A stretch of 64,000 bases of DNA, from NCBI GenBank assembly GCA_027067965.1, contig JAMOUV010000033.1:1-64000 (forward strand), in the 5' to 3' direction. The position numbers were made by a program, and so were the translations under genes. The notes beneath the pieces were generated by a model, which saw nothing but the letters and a program-made list of their open reading frames with translations, searched no databases and had not been told where the DNA came from. The first letter of the stretch is position 1, and every line of letters begins with the position of its first letter. This document shows positions 1 through 8,443 of the stretch, piece after piece. Source of the stretch: Flavobacteriales bacterium (GTDB lineage: Bacteria; Bacteroidota; Bacteroidia; Flavobacteriales; Flavobacteriaceae).

Positions 1-488
1 GTCTCTTCATCGAGGAGAGATTTGAGGTGCTTCAAATCCATGGTGTATCCGCCTTGCGCATCTTTCTTAAGCGGATTTTCGACTAATCTTCTGTTATTTC
101 CTTTGACCACATCAAAAAAGGGATGATAAACGGGTGGTTGGATGATAATTTTATCATTTTCGTCGGTCAACGCCAAAATGGCAATGCCGATTCCCGCCAC
201 GACGCCCGGGCTGAAATCCGTCCATTCGGGTTGCACCTTCCAATCGTAACGTTTGGCGGCCCAGTTAATAAAACTTCGGTAAAATTTTTCGTCCCGGAAA
301 GTGTAGCCCAAAACAGGGTGGGACAAGCGTTTGGTGATATCATCCAATATAAAATCCGGGGTGGCAAAATCCATATCGGCTACCCATAGAGGTTGCAAAT
401 CGTTTCGACCGAAAAAGAATTCCATGCCGTCGTATTTGATGCTTTGGGTTCTCCGTCGGTCGATTATCCGGTCGAAATCGTAATTCAT
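1..488 (-). CDS. PatB/MalY-type PLP-dependent C-S lyase (cystathionine beta-lyase family), 3' end outside window
   Basis: Fold-type I PLP enzyme of the MalY/PatB subfamily, expected to cleave C-S bonds of cystathionine or related thiols in the cytoplasm. The visible N-terminal 162 residues begin MNYDFDRIIDRRRTQS and contain the subfamily signature PLWVADMDFATP, followed by GYTFRDEKF and the FSPGVVAGIG and QPPVYHPFF segments that shape the cofactor and substrate pocket. The catalytic lysine lies beyond the window edge, so activity cannot be confirmed. ATG at 488 is the natural start because the family begins with this FDxxIDRRxTxS block. It follows the outer-membrane protein gene by 11 bases on the same strand and probably shares its transcript with threonine synthase. 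An aminotransferase role is possible but less likely given the signature. Confidence 0.85.
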   Translation of the reverse strand, partial: MNYDFDRIIDRRRTQSIKYDGMEFFFGRNDLQPLWVADMDFATPDFILDDITKRLSHPVLGYTFRDEKFYRSFINWAAKRYDWKVQPEWTDFSPGVVAGIGIAILALTDENDKIIIQPPVYHPFFDVVKGNNRRLVENPLKKDAQGGYTMDLKHLKSLLDEE

Positions 489-499
489 GGCCCGGTGAA

Positions 500-1036
500 T
501 TAGAAATAAATTCGTATGAAGGGTTGAAGAGGCGTATGGTAGATGCTATTACCTTCTTTGTAAAGCAAATCGTAGCGCAAGCCGAAAACGGCATGGCGGG
601 TTCTGTAACCCGCACCGATATACAGGGCCGGCACTTCTTTGTGACTTTTTTGTTGCAGATACGAGGTATCCATAAAAAGGTATTGAAACTCCAAGGAAGT
701 TTCGATTTGTCGAATAGGCAAAAAAGCACCGTGTACACTGCCGCCGTAAATATGACTTTTGGAAGTGCCTTGAAGCCGTTTGTAGGAGTAATAGGAATAA
801 TATATTCCGCTACCTGCATGAAATTTGGGACTAAACTGATATATAAATCCCGGTTGCATTTGAATCAGGAAAATTTGATTTCCGAAGGCCAGTCCGAATC
901 CGCCGTAGAAACGTGTTTTTTTGTTTACATGCTCTTTTTTTCGGTCTGATTTCGGGATGGATGAATCAAGCGATTGCGCTTGACTGAGATGACTTAATGT
1001 CAGAAAAAGAAATAATATGAATGCTAATTTTTTCAT
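500..1036 (-). CDS. predicted outer-membrane beta-barrel protein of unknown function
   Basis: A 178-residue protein with a clear Sec signal peptide (MKKLAFILFLFLTLSHLSQA, cleavage near residue 20) and a body rich in alternating aromatic and small residues. It ends in FIRIYF, a terminal phenylalanine as in many barrel proteins. Segments such as YGGFGLAFGN, FIYQFSPKFHAGSGIYYSY and YIGAGYRTRHAVFGLRYDLLY look like amphipathic beta strands, consistent with a small 8-stranded barrel. No specific family is recognised. The start overlaps the end of threonine synthase by 4 bases (ATGA) and the stop lies 11 bases before the PatB-like gene, so the three genes probably form an operon. The metabolic reason for this pairing is not evident. 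Confidence 0.75.
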   Translation of the reverse strand: MKKLAFILFLFLTLSHLSQAQSLDSSIPKSDRKKEHVNKKTRFYGGFGLAFGNQIFLIQMQPGFIYQFSPKFHAGSGIYYSYYSYKRLQGTSKSHIYGGSVHGAFLPIRQIETSLEFQYLFMDTSYLQQKSHKEVPALYIGAGYRTRHAVFGLRYDLLYKEGNSIYHTPLQPFIRIYF

Positions 1037-2358
1037 GTATAATGTTCATAAAACGGTTTCCAAACAAAATCTTTGTATTTGCAACGGTCAAATCGTTTCA
1101 GATCGGTAATATCGGTTACTTGTTCGGTGGTGTAAGAAACTTCTTCGAGGAAAGTAATGGCGCGTCTGACACCTTCGCCCATATTGATAAATACCGATTC
1201 ATTATCTTTTATAGCATTGTTTTTGAGCGCTTCGAAGAATCCCAAAATACCGATAGCCGATGCCGGCCCCACTTTGACGGCAACTTCGTATGCGACAAGC
1301 CGGCTGGTATCCACGGCCATTTCTTCATTTACCGAAAAATATTCACCTCCGGTGCGTTTGACCAATTTGGCCAATCTGGGATAGAGAACCGGGTTTCCCG
1401 TGGCCAAAGTAGGCACAAGGGTTTTGGGATTTTCTATAACCGGATAATCATGCTCCCAACCTTCCGGAAATCCGGCCGCTTTGGCTTTTTTCCATGCTTG
1501 AACTTGCGGGTCGCACCGGTCGCCTTGAATAAAAATCATGCGGGGTTTTTCTCCCAATATATCGAGATTTTGAAAATCATGGAAGGCCTTTTCCAATGCA
1601 AGCGGCGAGGTACCGCCACTAATGGCTTGAATATATACATCGGGCATCTTGCCCAATTGTCTGATGATTTCGAATGCCGTTGTTTTTTTTGCTTCCAACC
1701 GGAGGGGATCCATATTGCCGATGGAAATTAACAAACCGTTTTTCTCCGCGTATTCTTTTGCCAATTTTTTTGCGTAAGCATAATCGCCTTTGACAATATA
1801 TACCTTTTGTCCGAGTGAACCGATATGAACGAAATTTTCCCGCAGGGAATCTTGGGGGACAAAAATACTGGCCGAAATACCCGCTTTGGCCAAATATTGG
1901 GCAAATGCATTGGCGGTATTGCCGGTGCTGGCTACTACATATTCCTTGATACCGTGTTCTTTCAACACGCTGGCGGCTACCGTAGCCCCTTTGTCTTTAA
2001 ACGTCCCCGTGGCCGGACTGTAATCGTTGCGATTGACATATACTTCCACATTCAATCCATAATGATTCCGGGCAAAATCTTCCAAGAATTTCCATCTTTG
2101 AATGGGCGAAATGCCCTCACCGTCAGATACGATATTTTCCTTTTTATTTAAAGGTAAAAAATCGAAATAATGCCAAAGACTGGAAATATGCTTGTCGGTT
2201 TTCAGCAGGTCGATTAAATTTTCTTTTAAAGTGGAATAAATCGTGTAAACTTGATTTGTTCCGCATTTGGGGCATGATTGATTGTTACCGAACCATTCTT
2301 CAAAACCATCGATTTCATGACCACATGTCAAACATTGAAAATGAAATTTCTTTCTCAT
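1033..2358 (-). CDS. thrC: threonine synthase with N-terminal zinc ribbon
   Basis: PLP-dependent fold-type II enzyme, expected to convert O-phosphohomoserine to threonine. The protein has 441 residues. It opens with a zinc-ribbon-like C9-x2-C12 ... C29-x2-C32. The PLP lysine lies in TGTFKDKGA (K121), followed by VVASTGNTANAF (phosphate/substrate contacts), the long AISGGTSPLALEKAF loop and a glycine-rich MGEGVRRA near the C-terminus. Length and zinc ribbon fit the longer threonine synthase class rather than threonine dehydratase or cysteine synthase. A divergent family member acting on another phosphorylated amino acid cannot be excluded. It is the first gene of a minus-strand run followed by an outer-membrane protein and a PatB-like lyase. 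Upstream on its strand there is only a weak TAnnTTT-like box. Confidence 0.85.
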   Translation of the reverse strand: MRKKFHFQCLTCGHEIDGFEEWFGNNQSCPKCGTNQVYTIYSTLKENLIDLLKTDKHISSLWHYFDFLPLNKKENIVSDGEGISPIQRWKFLEDFARNHYGLNVEVYVNRNDYSPATGTFKDKGATVAASVLKEHGIKEYVVASTGNTANAFAQYLAKAGISASIFVPQDSLRENFVHIGSLGQKVYIVKGDYAYAKKLAKEYAEKNGLLISIGNMDPLRLEAKKTTAFEIIRQLGKMPDVYIQAISGGTSPLALEKAFHDFQNLDILGEKPRMIFIQGDRCDPQVQAWKKAKAAGFPEGWEHDYPVIENPKTLVPTLATGNPVLYPRLAKLVKRTGGEYFSVNEEMAVDTSRLVAYEVAVKVGPASAIGILGFFEALKNNAIKDNESVFINMGEGVRRAITFLEEVSYTTEQVTDITDLKRFDRCKYKDFVWKPFYEHYT

Positions 2359-2504
2359 CGGTTTGAGGTATATTTTTCCGTAAAACTAATAAATAAAATT
2401 GAAAATAAAACAAGTTTTTATGGCTTTGAAACCTATGAGAATGAAAATGAAGAGGATAGCGGTAGTTTTAGTTCATTAAAAAAAATGGCAAGGTAATTGC
2501 AATA

Positions 2505-2535
2505 TTTGTTTTGATTGTAAAAATTGTTATATTTG
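2505..2535 (+). promoter_or_regulatory. Bacteroidota-type promoter for the 2552 gene
   Basis: TTTG at 2505-2508 and TATATTTG at 2528-2535 with a 19-base spacer, matching the -33/-7 consensus of the primary Bacteroidota sigma factor. The ATG at 2552 lies 17 bases downstream of the -7 box. Confidence 0.75.
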
Positions 2536-2551
2536 TGTAAAATTATTAAAA

Positions 2552-3076
2552 ATGAAAACTTTTGTTAATTTTCAAATGAAAACATTGTTGGTTCTGGTAG
2601 CCGTAATGTTTCAGTTTCACCTGGTATGGGGAAAACCGCACGTTAACTTTCATGTGAAAGGAAATAATTTAATTGTGGCTGTCAATGAAGCACGGGACGG
2701 TACGTTTACCGATTTTTATGTCGTAAAATTGATAAGTCCCTTAAGTTCAAGTTTGTTTACGGACGGAAAATATAAAATCATGCTCAAAAAAGGCGTATTG
2801 GTATTGGTAGGTAAGAAGAATACTTTGATTTTATCGCCGGATAAGTCCGTGCTTCAAACGGCATTCAAGCAACGCAGAACTTATTATATCTTAGTCAATG
2901 GTATTGCCAAAGGGAATGCTCCAAATCCGATTACTGCGGAAGATGTATTTAATTCCATGGAGACAAATAAACCCTTTGAAAAAGATATGAATTTTATCGA
3001 TTTGGGAATATTTAAATTGCATATCGTATCCAAAAACAAAAATTATTTTGAAAATTTGGAATTAGGTCTCTTTTAG
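2552..3076 (+). CDS. exported protein of unknown function
   Basis: Encodes 174 residues beginning with a hydrophobic leader (MKTLLVLVAVMFQFHLVWG from the second ATG at 2576), with likely signal peptidase cleavage after LVWG. The mature part is hydrophilic with short beta-prone stretches (HVNFHVKGNNLIVAV, YKIMLKKGVLVLVGKKNTLIL) and no recognised domain. Either ATG (2552 or 2576) could be used; the promoter at 2505-2535 allows both. The gene is monocistronic and its stop overlaps the end of a convergent small membrane-protein gene by 4 bases. No function is proposed. Confidence 0.6.
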   Translation: MKTFVNFQMKTLLVLVAVMFQFHLVWGKPHVNFHVKGNNLIVAVNEARDGTFTDFYVVKLISPLSSSLFTDGKYKIMLKKGVLVLVGKKNTLILSPDKSVLQTAFKQRRTYYILVNGIAKGNAPNPITAEDVFNSMETNKPFEKDMNFIDLGIFKLHIVSKNKNYFENLELGLF

Positions 3077-3297
3077 TTTTTCCCGCTCATTTGGAGTATA
3101 TAATATAGATTCAAGGCCACTATAATAAGGTTCGTCAAAGTAACCGGGGTGGCCTTTTTTAGTATGCCGTAGGCCACAAATAAGAGACCGCCTATGGAAT
3201 TGACTATCCGGAACATTAAAAAATCATTGATGGCAAACGATGCCACTAAAACCGCCGTAGCCAAATAGCCGATCATTTCAATTTTTTTTTCGCTCAT
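3073..3297 (-). CDS. small YgjV-like inner-membrane protein
   Basis: A 74-residue protein starting MSEKKIEMIGYLATAVL with three hydrophobic segments separated by short polar loops. The sequence IVNSIGGLLFVAYGILK followed by NLIIVALNLYYIL resembles the repeat unit of YgjV/SWEET-like inner-membrane proteins, where R-x-x-N and N-x-x-x-x-x-N-x-Y patterns recur. A start upstream at 3336 is open but would add a polar extension and overlap the preceding gene, so ATG 3297 is preferred. It lies 4 bases after another small membrane-protein gene on the same strand. The function in Bacteroidota is not known. Confidence 0.65.
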   Translation of the reverse strand: MSEKKIEMIGYLATAVLVASFAINDFLMFRIVNSIGGLLFVAYGILKKATPVTLTNLIIVALNLYYILQMSGKN

Positions 3298-3301
3298 TGT
3301 T

Positions 3302-3478
3302 TCAATTTTTTTTTGCTGTAAATTTATGATATGCATACAACATGATGACCGCCAGAGCGGGAACCGCCAGATTTAACGGATCGGTAATATGAGGCGAGCC
3401 CGTTAGCAGATAAATAAAATACATGCTACCCAATATGGGAAAATACCAAGCCAGAAAGAATTTAGCGAATCTTTTCAT
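3302..3478 (-). CDS. small two-helix membrane protein, unknown
   Basis: Predicted 58 residues from ATG 3478 (MKRFAKFFLAWYFPILGSM) with two hydrophobic helices, a basic N-terminus and a lysine-rich tail ending FTAKKN. It is the first gene of a two-gene minus-strand unit with the YgjV-like protein; the intergenic gap is 4 bases. No family is recognised. The start at 3478 is chosen over an in-frame ATG at 3499 because it puts the positive charges directly ahead of the first helix. Support is mainly the compact gene arrangement and the membrane pattern. Confidence 0.5.
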   Translation of the reverse strand: MKRFAKFFLAWYFPILGSMYFIYLLTGSPHITDPLNLAVPALAVIMLYAYHKFTAKKN

Positions 3479-3589
3479 TAGCAAGCAAAATGCCGGCAAA
3501 TTTAATTTATTTTATTTTAAAATGCCTCATTCCGCTTGGAAAAATATCTGCCGGGTAAAATAAAAAAGCGTATTTTTGAAAAAAAAATA

Positions 3590-3865
3590 ATGGTGAAAAG
3601 GAAAAAAAATCCCAAAAGAATCACCAAACAGGATACGGGAGCCATCCTATTATTCGGAAAAGAAAATTATAAATGGATGCTTATAGGGCTTGTGGTAATT
3701 ATAATAGGTTTTGTATTGATGGCCGGCGGAGGAAGTAAAGACCCTCAGGTATTTAATCCCGCTATTTTTAGTTTCAGAAGGATACGATTGGCCCCTTTCT
3801 TGGTTTTGGTCGGTTTTGCAATTGAAATTTATGCCGTTTTAAAGGCGCCCGGATCAAAAAAATAA
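3590..3865 (+). CDS. DUF3098 family membrane protein
   Basis: A 91-residue protein with a lysine-rich cytoplasmic start (MVKRKKNPKR), a short LLFGKENYKWMLIGL segment and two transmembrane helices (about residues 29-47 and 64-83) flanking a loop with SKDPQVFNPAIFSFRRI. The FGKENYKWM ... GGGSKDPQVFN pattern is that of DUF3098. It lies 8 bases ahead of uppP, the usual Bacteroidota order (ftsX, DUF3098, uppP, truB), which suggests a cell-envelope or division-linked role, but the function is unknown. The start at 3590 is used because the upstream in-frame extension is very lysine-rich and unlike the family. Confidence 0.8.
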   Translation: MVKRKKNPKRITKQDTGAILLFGKENYKWMLIGLVVIIIGFVLMAGGGSKDPQVFNPAIFSFRRIRLAPFLVLVGFAIEIYAVLKAPGSKK

Positions 3866-3873
3866 GGTAGCGG

Positions 3874-4650
3874 ATGGATGTTTTGAAAGCGATTATCTTA
3901 GCGATAGTGGAAGGTATTACGGAATTTTTGCCCATTTCTTCTACGGGACATATGATTTTGGTGGCCGATTGGTTGAATATTCAGGACGATGATTTTACCA
4001 AATTATACATAGTGGTCATTCAGTTGGGAGCGATTCTATCGGTAGTGGTTTTATACTGGAAACGCTTTTTCAAATCCTTGGATTTTTATTACAAACTCTT
4101 GGTGGCGTTTCTTCCCGCCGTGGTATTGGGATTACTTTTTAATGATGTGATAGACCGTTTGTTAGGTTCGTCTTTGGTGGTGGTTACCAGTTTGATAATC
4201 GGCGGAATCATTTTGCTGAAAATCGACGATTGGGCCGGCCATTTTACCCGCACGGAAATCGATTACAAAACCGCTTTCAAAATCGGTTTGTTCCAGACCT
4301 TGGCTATGATACCGGGTGTATCGCGAAGCGGGGCTACCATCGTGGGCGGAATGCTGCAAAAATTGGACAGGAAAACCGCCACCGAATTTTCTTTTTTTCT
4401 GGCCGTACCCACCATGCTCGGGGCCACGGTGAAGAAAACATGGGATTTTTATGAAAAAGGATTAAGATTGAGTTCCGATCAAATGCAACTTATTCTTTTG
4501 GGAAATCTGATTGCGTTTATAGTGGCTATGTTGGCCATCAAGTCGTTTATCAATTATGTGTCGAAAAAAGGATTCCGGGTTTTCGGCATATACCGCATTA
4601 TTTTGGGATTAATAGTATTGGCCGTTATCTTGATAAAGCATGATTTATGA
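3874..4650 (+). CDS. uppP: undecaprenyl-diphosphatase UppP/BacA
   Basis: Integral membrane phosphatase that recycles undecaprenyl pyrophosphate, the lipid carrier for peptidoglycan and other surface polymers, acting at the outer face of the cytoplasmic membrane. The 258-residue protein has the two family motifs: EGITEFLPISSTGH near residue 13 (acidic plus SSTGH) and PGVSRSGATI near residue 145 (phosphate-binding SRSG). It contains about eight hydrophobic segments and has normal family length. It sits between DUF3098 and truB, with a 4-base ATGA overlap to truB, so translation is probably coupled. It functionally complements the dcw cluster elsewhere in this window. Confidence 0.95.
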   Translation: MDVLKAIILAIVEGITEFLPISSTGHMILVADWLNIQDDDFTKLYIVVIQLGAILSVVVLYWKRFFKSLDFYYKLLVAFLPAVVLGLLFNDVIDRLLGSSLVVVTSLIIGGIILLKIDDWAGHFTRTEIDYKTAFKIGLFQTLAMIPGVSRSGATIVGGMLQKLDRKTATEFSFFLAVPTMLGATVKKTWDFYEKGLRLSSDQMQLILLGNLIAFIVAMLAIKSFINYVSKKGFRVFGIYRIILGLIVLAVILIKHDL

Positions 4651-5348
4651 ACCGGTTACGCGTTACATTACAGGATTTGCGTCAGGGGAAGATTATAGTG
4701 GTGGATAAACCCTTGGATTGGACCTCGTTTGACGTGGTAAACAAAATCCGGTCGGTTTTACGCAAGCGGTTCGATTTAAAAAAAATTAAAGTAGGACATG
4801 CAGGCACGCTCGATCCTAAAGCCACAGGCGTATTGGTTATCGGTATCGGACCGGCCACCAAACTCTTAGGAAAATTCCAAGCGGACGATAAAGTTTATGA
4901 AGGACTCATGCGACTGGGAGCCACCACACCTTCTTATGATACCGAAACGGACATCGACAAAGAATTTCCCCTCGATGGCATTACGGAAGAGATGATCCGG
5001 CGTGCCGCACAAAGTTTTATAGGCGATATAGAACAATTGCCGCCGCCGTATTCGGCCGTCAAACAAAAGGGAAAAAAATTGTATGAATTGGCGCGTGAAG
5101 GAAAAGAGGTGGAACTCAAACCGCGTAGAGTCAAAATTTATGATTTTGAAATAAAAAATATTCAATTGCCCGATATTCAATTTGCGCTCCATGCCGGTAA
5201 AGGGACTTATGTAAGAAGTTTGGTACATGATTTCGGTAAAAAATTGAATAACGGCGCGTATTTAATAGCCCTGCGCCGAATCCGTTCCGGCAATTTTACC
5301 TTGGATCAAGCCGTTGATTTATTTGAATGGGTAGCACAAAATCAGTAA
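4647..5348 (+). CDS. truB: tRNA pseudouridine(55) synthase TruB
   Basis: Isomerises U55 to pseudouridine in the T-loop of tRNAs. The protein is 233 residues with the TruB order of motifs: IIVVDKPLDWTS (motif I), GHAGTLDPKATGVL with catalytic D56 (motif II), the YEGLMRLGATTPSYDTETD insert, PPPYSAVKQKGKKLYELAREG, and a C-terminal GTYVRSLVHDFG. It lacks a longer PUA extension, as is common in Bacteroidota TruB. ATG 4647 overlaps the uppP stop. The downstream gene starts 12 bases later and is likely cotranscribed. Confidence 0.95.
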   Translation: MNRLRVTLQDLRQGKIIVVDKPLDWTSFDVVNKIRSVLRKRFDLKKIKVGHAGTLDPKATGVLVIGIGPATKLLGKFQADDKVYEGLMRLGATTPSYDTETDIDKEFPLDGITEEMIRRAAQSFIGDIEQLPPPYSAVKQKGKKLYELAREGKEVELKPRRVKIYDFEIKNIQLPDIQFALHAGKGTYVRSLVHDFGKKLNNGAYLIALRRIRSGNFTLDQAVDLFEWVAQNQ

Positions 5349-5360
5349 AATCCGATTTCC

Positions 5361-6086
5361 TTGAATCGTTTAAGTCAAATATTATCGCACTTTGACCATA
5401 AACAAAAGGCATTAATTGCTACGATTGTTGTGGAAATTATCCTTTTAATACTGCTCTTTCAAATCCGGTTTCCCCAACCTCCGGTAGAAGAAGAACTCAG
5501 CATTAATTTTATGCCGGAAGAAGATTTTGATTTCGAGCAATTAAAACAGGAAGAAAAAATTGAAATTCCCGATATTACGGAATATTTGAATAATACGCAT
5601 TTGTCTTCTTTGGCTTCCAACGAATGGCAGGAAGAAGCATCCGAAACCGAAGAGAACGATTCGGAAGAAGGCGGCGACGAAAGCGAATCGGAAGAAGATG
5701 CCGAACCGGTTTTTGAAAAATTGTCCCGCGAGAAGCCCGATTATAAAATGGAAGAAGAAAAAAACAAACCCAAGCAAAAGAAAGATGCGTTGGGCAAAAG
5801 TTTCCATGGCAACAGTAACATTAAATATTTTGTGCCCGGAAGATATAAGACGCGACTCGTCAATCCGGTTTATACATGTCCTTCTTACATGCACGGTAAA
5901 ATAAGAATCCGGATAGGGGTGGATCGTTCGGGTAAGGTGGTGAAGGCAGAATATGATGCGGCCAATTCGACTTCGCGATACGACTGCTTGGTTCGAACCG
6001 CATTGAAATATTCTTGGAAAGCACGTTTTAATAAATCGAACACGGCTCCCGAATTACAAACGGGCTATATCGATTATTTTTTCTAA
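5361..6086 (+). CDS. TonB-like energy transducer/envelope protein with acidic linker
   Basis: Predicted 241 residues: a short cytoplasmic N-terminus, one transmembrane helix at about 18-34 (ALIATIVVEIILLILLF), a long highly acidic periplasmic linker (residues 40-135, many Glu/Asp and then Lys/Pro), and a C-terminal domain with GKIRIRIGVDRSGKVVKAEYD ... CLVRTALKYSWKARF. The C-terminal pattern is TonB-C-like, as in Bacteroidota energy transducers. The start is a TTG at 5361, because no ATG precedes the membrane helix; ATT at 5355 is an alternative. The gene follows truB and converges with lysA, overlapping its 3' end by 4 bases. TonB function is an inference from architecture. Confidence 0.7.
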   Translation: MNRLSQILSHFDHKQKALIATIVVEIILLILLFQIRFPQPPVEEELSINFMPEEDFDFEQLKQEEKIEIPDITEYLNNTHLSSLASNEWQEEASETEENDSEEGGDESESEEDAEPVFEKLSREKPDYKMEEEKNKPKQKKDALGKSFHGNSNIKYFVPGRYKTRLVNPVYTCPSYMHGKIRIRIGVDRSGKVVKAEYDAANSTSRYDCLVRTALKYSWKARFNKSNTAPELQTGYIDYFF

Positions 6087-7222
6087 ACTTCGTATATCTT
6101 ATTCCCGTCCACTATAATTTCTTTGGGTAATTTGCGCAAATTATAGTGTGAGGCCATCACATAACCGTAAGCCCCCGTATTGTTGATAGACAAAATATCT
6201 CCTTCATGCACTTGCGGTATGGGACGGTCGTAAGCAAAGGTGTCTTCTTCGCATAAATTACCCACGACATCATAAATTTGCGGCTTGGCTCCGGGGTTAG
6301 AGATGTTTTCTATTTCATGATAAGCCCCGTAATACATGGGACGAATAAAATGATTAAATCCCGTATTGACACAAACAAAGTTTTTGCCCGGTGTTTTCTT
6401 TATCAAATTAACGCGGGTAAGTAATTTTCCCGCCTCCGCTACCAAAAATTTGCCCGGTTCAATTTTAATTTTCAATTTCCTCCCGCTTTCCTCGAGTACT
6501 TTTTTTATAAATTGTGCCAGTTCGTTCATATCGGTTTCCCGGTCTTCTTCTTTATATTTTATCTTGAATCCGCCACCGATGTCAAGATATTCCAGGTCGG
6601 GAAAATATTGTTGGATGTCCGCAAGAAAAACGATACTTTCTTTCATCATTTGGGTAAATCCGATATCCGAACCCAAATGCACATGCAAGCCCGTAATTTT
6701 TAATTGACGGCTACGGATGATGTTTAACAATTCATCGTGATAGGCCCACGGAATACCGAATTTGGAATGCGCGTGAGCGGTTGCTATTTTTTTGTTACCG
6801 CCGATATCCAAGCCCGGATTGATGCGCAGTCCGAAAGCACGACCCGGGAATTCCTTTGCAATCCATTCCAAATATTCCATCGAACCGATATGGATTTTGA
6901 TGCCGGCTGTAAATGCTTTCTTTAATTCTTCTTTCGAAGGACAACTGGGGGTAAATAAAATATCGTCTTTCGGAATGCCCAATTCCATGAGATGAAGGAC
7001 TTCTTCGAGCGACACCGTGTCGAATTGCCCACCTTCTTCATGAATGGTTTTTATAATGGCGGGATTGTGATTGGATTTTACGGCAAAATGAATATCGGTG
7101 TCCAATTGAGAAAAGGCCCCCGATAATTTTCGATATTGTTCTCTAATTTTTTCCAAATCATATACATAAACCGGCGTCCCGAAATGACCGGCTATCTGTA
7201 ACAGTAATTCTTTGTTTATCAC
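6083..7222 (-). CDS. lysA: diaminopimelate decarboxylase family protein LysA
   Basis: Fold-type III PLP decarboxylase, expected to convert meso-diaminopimelate to L-lysine. The 379-residue protein shows the PLP lysine in HFAVKSNHN (K49), the HSKFG motif, GLHVHLGSDI, the glycine-rich IGGGFKIKY, EPGKFLVAEAG and the substrate-site GNLCEEDTFA with the active-site cysteine contributed to the neighbouring subunit. Some family members act on carboxynorspermidine or related substrates; the CEEDTFA segment slightly deviates from the classical CESGDxxA of LysA, so substrate identity is likely but not certain. It is monocistronic on the minus strand and ends against the TonB-like gene. Confidence 0.8.
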   Translation of the reverse strand: MINKELLLQIAGHFGTPVYVYDLEKIREQYRKLSGAFSQLDTDIHFAVKSNHNPAIIKTIHEEGGQFDTVSLEEVLHLMELGIPKDDILFTPSCPSKEELKKAFTAGIKIHIGSMEYLEWIAKEFPGRAFGLRINPGLDIGGNKKIATAHAHSKFGIPWAYHDELLNIIRSRQLKITGLHVHLGSDIGFTQMMKESIVFLADIQQYFPDLEYLDIGGGFKIKYKEEDRETDMNELAQFIKKVLEESGRKLKIKIEPGKFLVAEAGKLLTRVNLIKKTPGKNFVCVNTGFNHFIRPMYYGAYHEIENISNPGAKPQIYDVVGNLCEEDTFAYDRPIPQVHEGDILSINNTGAYGYVMASHYNLRKLPKEIIVDGNKIYEV

Positions 7223-7379
7223 CTTTATTTTTTAGCGAAATATATGAAAGATTTGCCGAAAAAAGTATGTATGAACTCATTTTAACAATTTCATTTTAAT
7301 AATATTTCCGATTTGAATTCTTTTTAGATTAATGAAAAAGCAGTAGGGGAGAAAAATTTTTATATGATTTAAAATATAA

Positions 7380-7411
7380 TTTGGTTTATAACGTAAATTA
7401 ATTTATATTTG
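7380..7411 (+). promoter_or_regulatory. Bacteroidota-type promoter for 7436-8312 operon
   Basis: TTTG 7380-7383 and TATATTTG 7404-7411 with a 20-base spacer. The -7 box position fixes the start of the first gene at ATG 7436 rather than an open upstream codon at 7409, which lies inside the box. Confidence 0.75.
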
Positions 7412-7435
7412 TATTATAATTTTAAACTTATTATC

Positions 7436-8020
7436 ATGACATCACAATCATTTACACCTAAGCAAAGTTTGGAAATCATTTCTCAAGTGATTAGCGAAGC
7501 ACGTCACCGGTTTGACGAAAACGGTTTTATTTACATTTTTTGGGGTATTTTAATTGCCTTGGCCTCTTTCGGGCAATTTTTTCTATTACAAAACGGCCGG
7601 TATGATATTCATTGGTATCCGTATTTGTTGATGCCTTTGGGCGCTGTGTTCACCATGGTATATTATATAAGGAAGAAATCTCATAGGAAAATGAATATCA
7701 TCGACAGGATTATTGCCGTTTTGTGGAATACTTTGTCCTTTTATATGTTGATTCTGGGATTTGTTTTTGCCGGGCATTTAAAGGAAAATTTATTGCCTGT
7801 TATATTAATCTTACTTTCCGTCGGCAGTATTGTATCCGGTGTAACGATTAAAAGCAAAATCTTATTATTTGCCGGTATTTTTATCGGACTCACGGCATTA
7901 TTTACATTTTATGTGGATTTGCTTTATCAACCTTTGGTGGCCGGCATCACCGCGATAGTGGCTTTATTGGTGCCGGGATTCTTTATGATGCATCAACATA
8001 AGCAGAGAAATCATGTATAA
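7436..8020 (+). CDS. multi-spanning membrane protein of unknown function paired with a regulator
   Basis: A 194-residue protein with a polar N-terminal helix (residues 1-28) and about six hydrophobic segments (IFWGILIALASFGQFFLL, LLMPLGAVFTMVYYI, LSFYMLILGFVFAG, VILILLSVGSIVSG, LLFAGIFIGLTALF, AGITAIVALLVPGF), ending in a basic HQHKQRNHV tail. No enzymatic motif is seen. The stop overlaps the ATG of a winged-helix regulator by 8 bases, so the two are cotranslated. Such pairs of a small transcription regulator with a membrane protein are frequent in Bacteroidota; a sensing or partner role is inferred only from this coupling. Confidence 0.7.
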   Translation: MTSQSFTPKQSLEIISQVISEARHRFDENGFIYIFWGILIALASFGQFFLLQNGRYDIHWYPYLLMPLGAVFTMVYYIRKKSHRKMNIIDRIIAVLWNTLSFYMLILGFVFAGHLKENLLPVILILLSVGSIVSGVTIKSKILLFAGIFIGLTALFTFYVDLLYQPLVAGITAIVALLVPGFFMMHQHKQRNHV

Positions 8021-8312
8021 AGATCTCAATCCGTTATTACATTCTCCGTTGCGCTTGGCCGTCATTTCGTTTTTGGTATCGCATTCGAGTTCGGATTTCA
8101 ACGAATTGAAAGATATCACGAAAGCCACTTCGGGCAATTTGAGCGTACAATTAAAAAAATTGGAACAAGCCGGATATATTAAAATTGTCAAGGGATTTAA
8201 AAATAATTATCCGCACACGAGTGTGGAAATTACACCGAAAGGTTTGGATGCTTTCGAAGAGTACGTGGAGGCAATAAAAAAATATATTGAAAAGGACGCG
8301 AAAGACGAATGA
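8013..8312 (+). CDS. winged-helix transcriptional regulator (MarR/ArsR-like, single domain)
   Basis: A 99-residue DNA-binding protein. It opens with LNPLLHSPLRLAVISFLV, a winged-helix N-terminal helix, then DFNELKDITKATSGNLSVQLKKLEQAGYIKIVKGF (helix-turn-helix with recognition helix about residues 40-55) and a beta-wing NNYPHTSVEITPKGLDAFEEYV. The layout matches the stand-alone winged-helix DNA-binding family related to MarR/PadR. There is no effector domain, so activity is probably set by dimerisation or by the overlapping membrane-protein partner upstream. It may autoregulate the operon from the 7380-7411 promoter; no clear operator is visible. Confidence 0.8.
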   Translation: MYKDLNPLLHSPLRLAVISFLVSHSSSDFNELKDITKATSGNLSVQLKKLEQAGYIKIVKGFKNNYPHTSVEITPKGLDAFEEYVEAIKKYIEKDAKDE

Positions 8313-8393
8313 GAGGCAATGATTTTATCGCATAGAATTGGAAACGCTTATTCTCATTAGTTATATCGGGATTTTGGTTTTCTATCATTATAC

Positions 8394-8425
8394 TTGTTCA
8401 AAGTCCGGGATTTGAAGTATTTTTG
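8394..8425 (+). promoter_or_regulatory. Bacteroidota-type promoter for surE
   Basis: TTG 8394-8396, 21-base spacer, TATTTTTG 8418-8425, 18 bases before the surE ATG at 8444. Confidence 0.65.
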
Positions 8426-8443
8426 TTTAAATTCTATGAGATA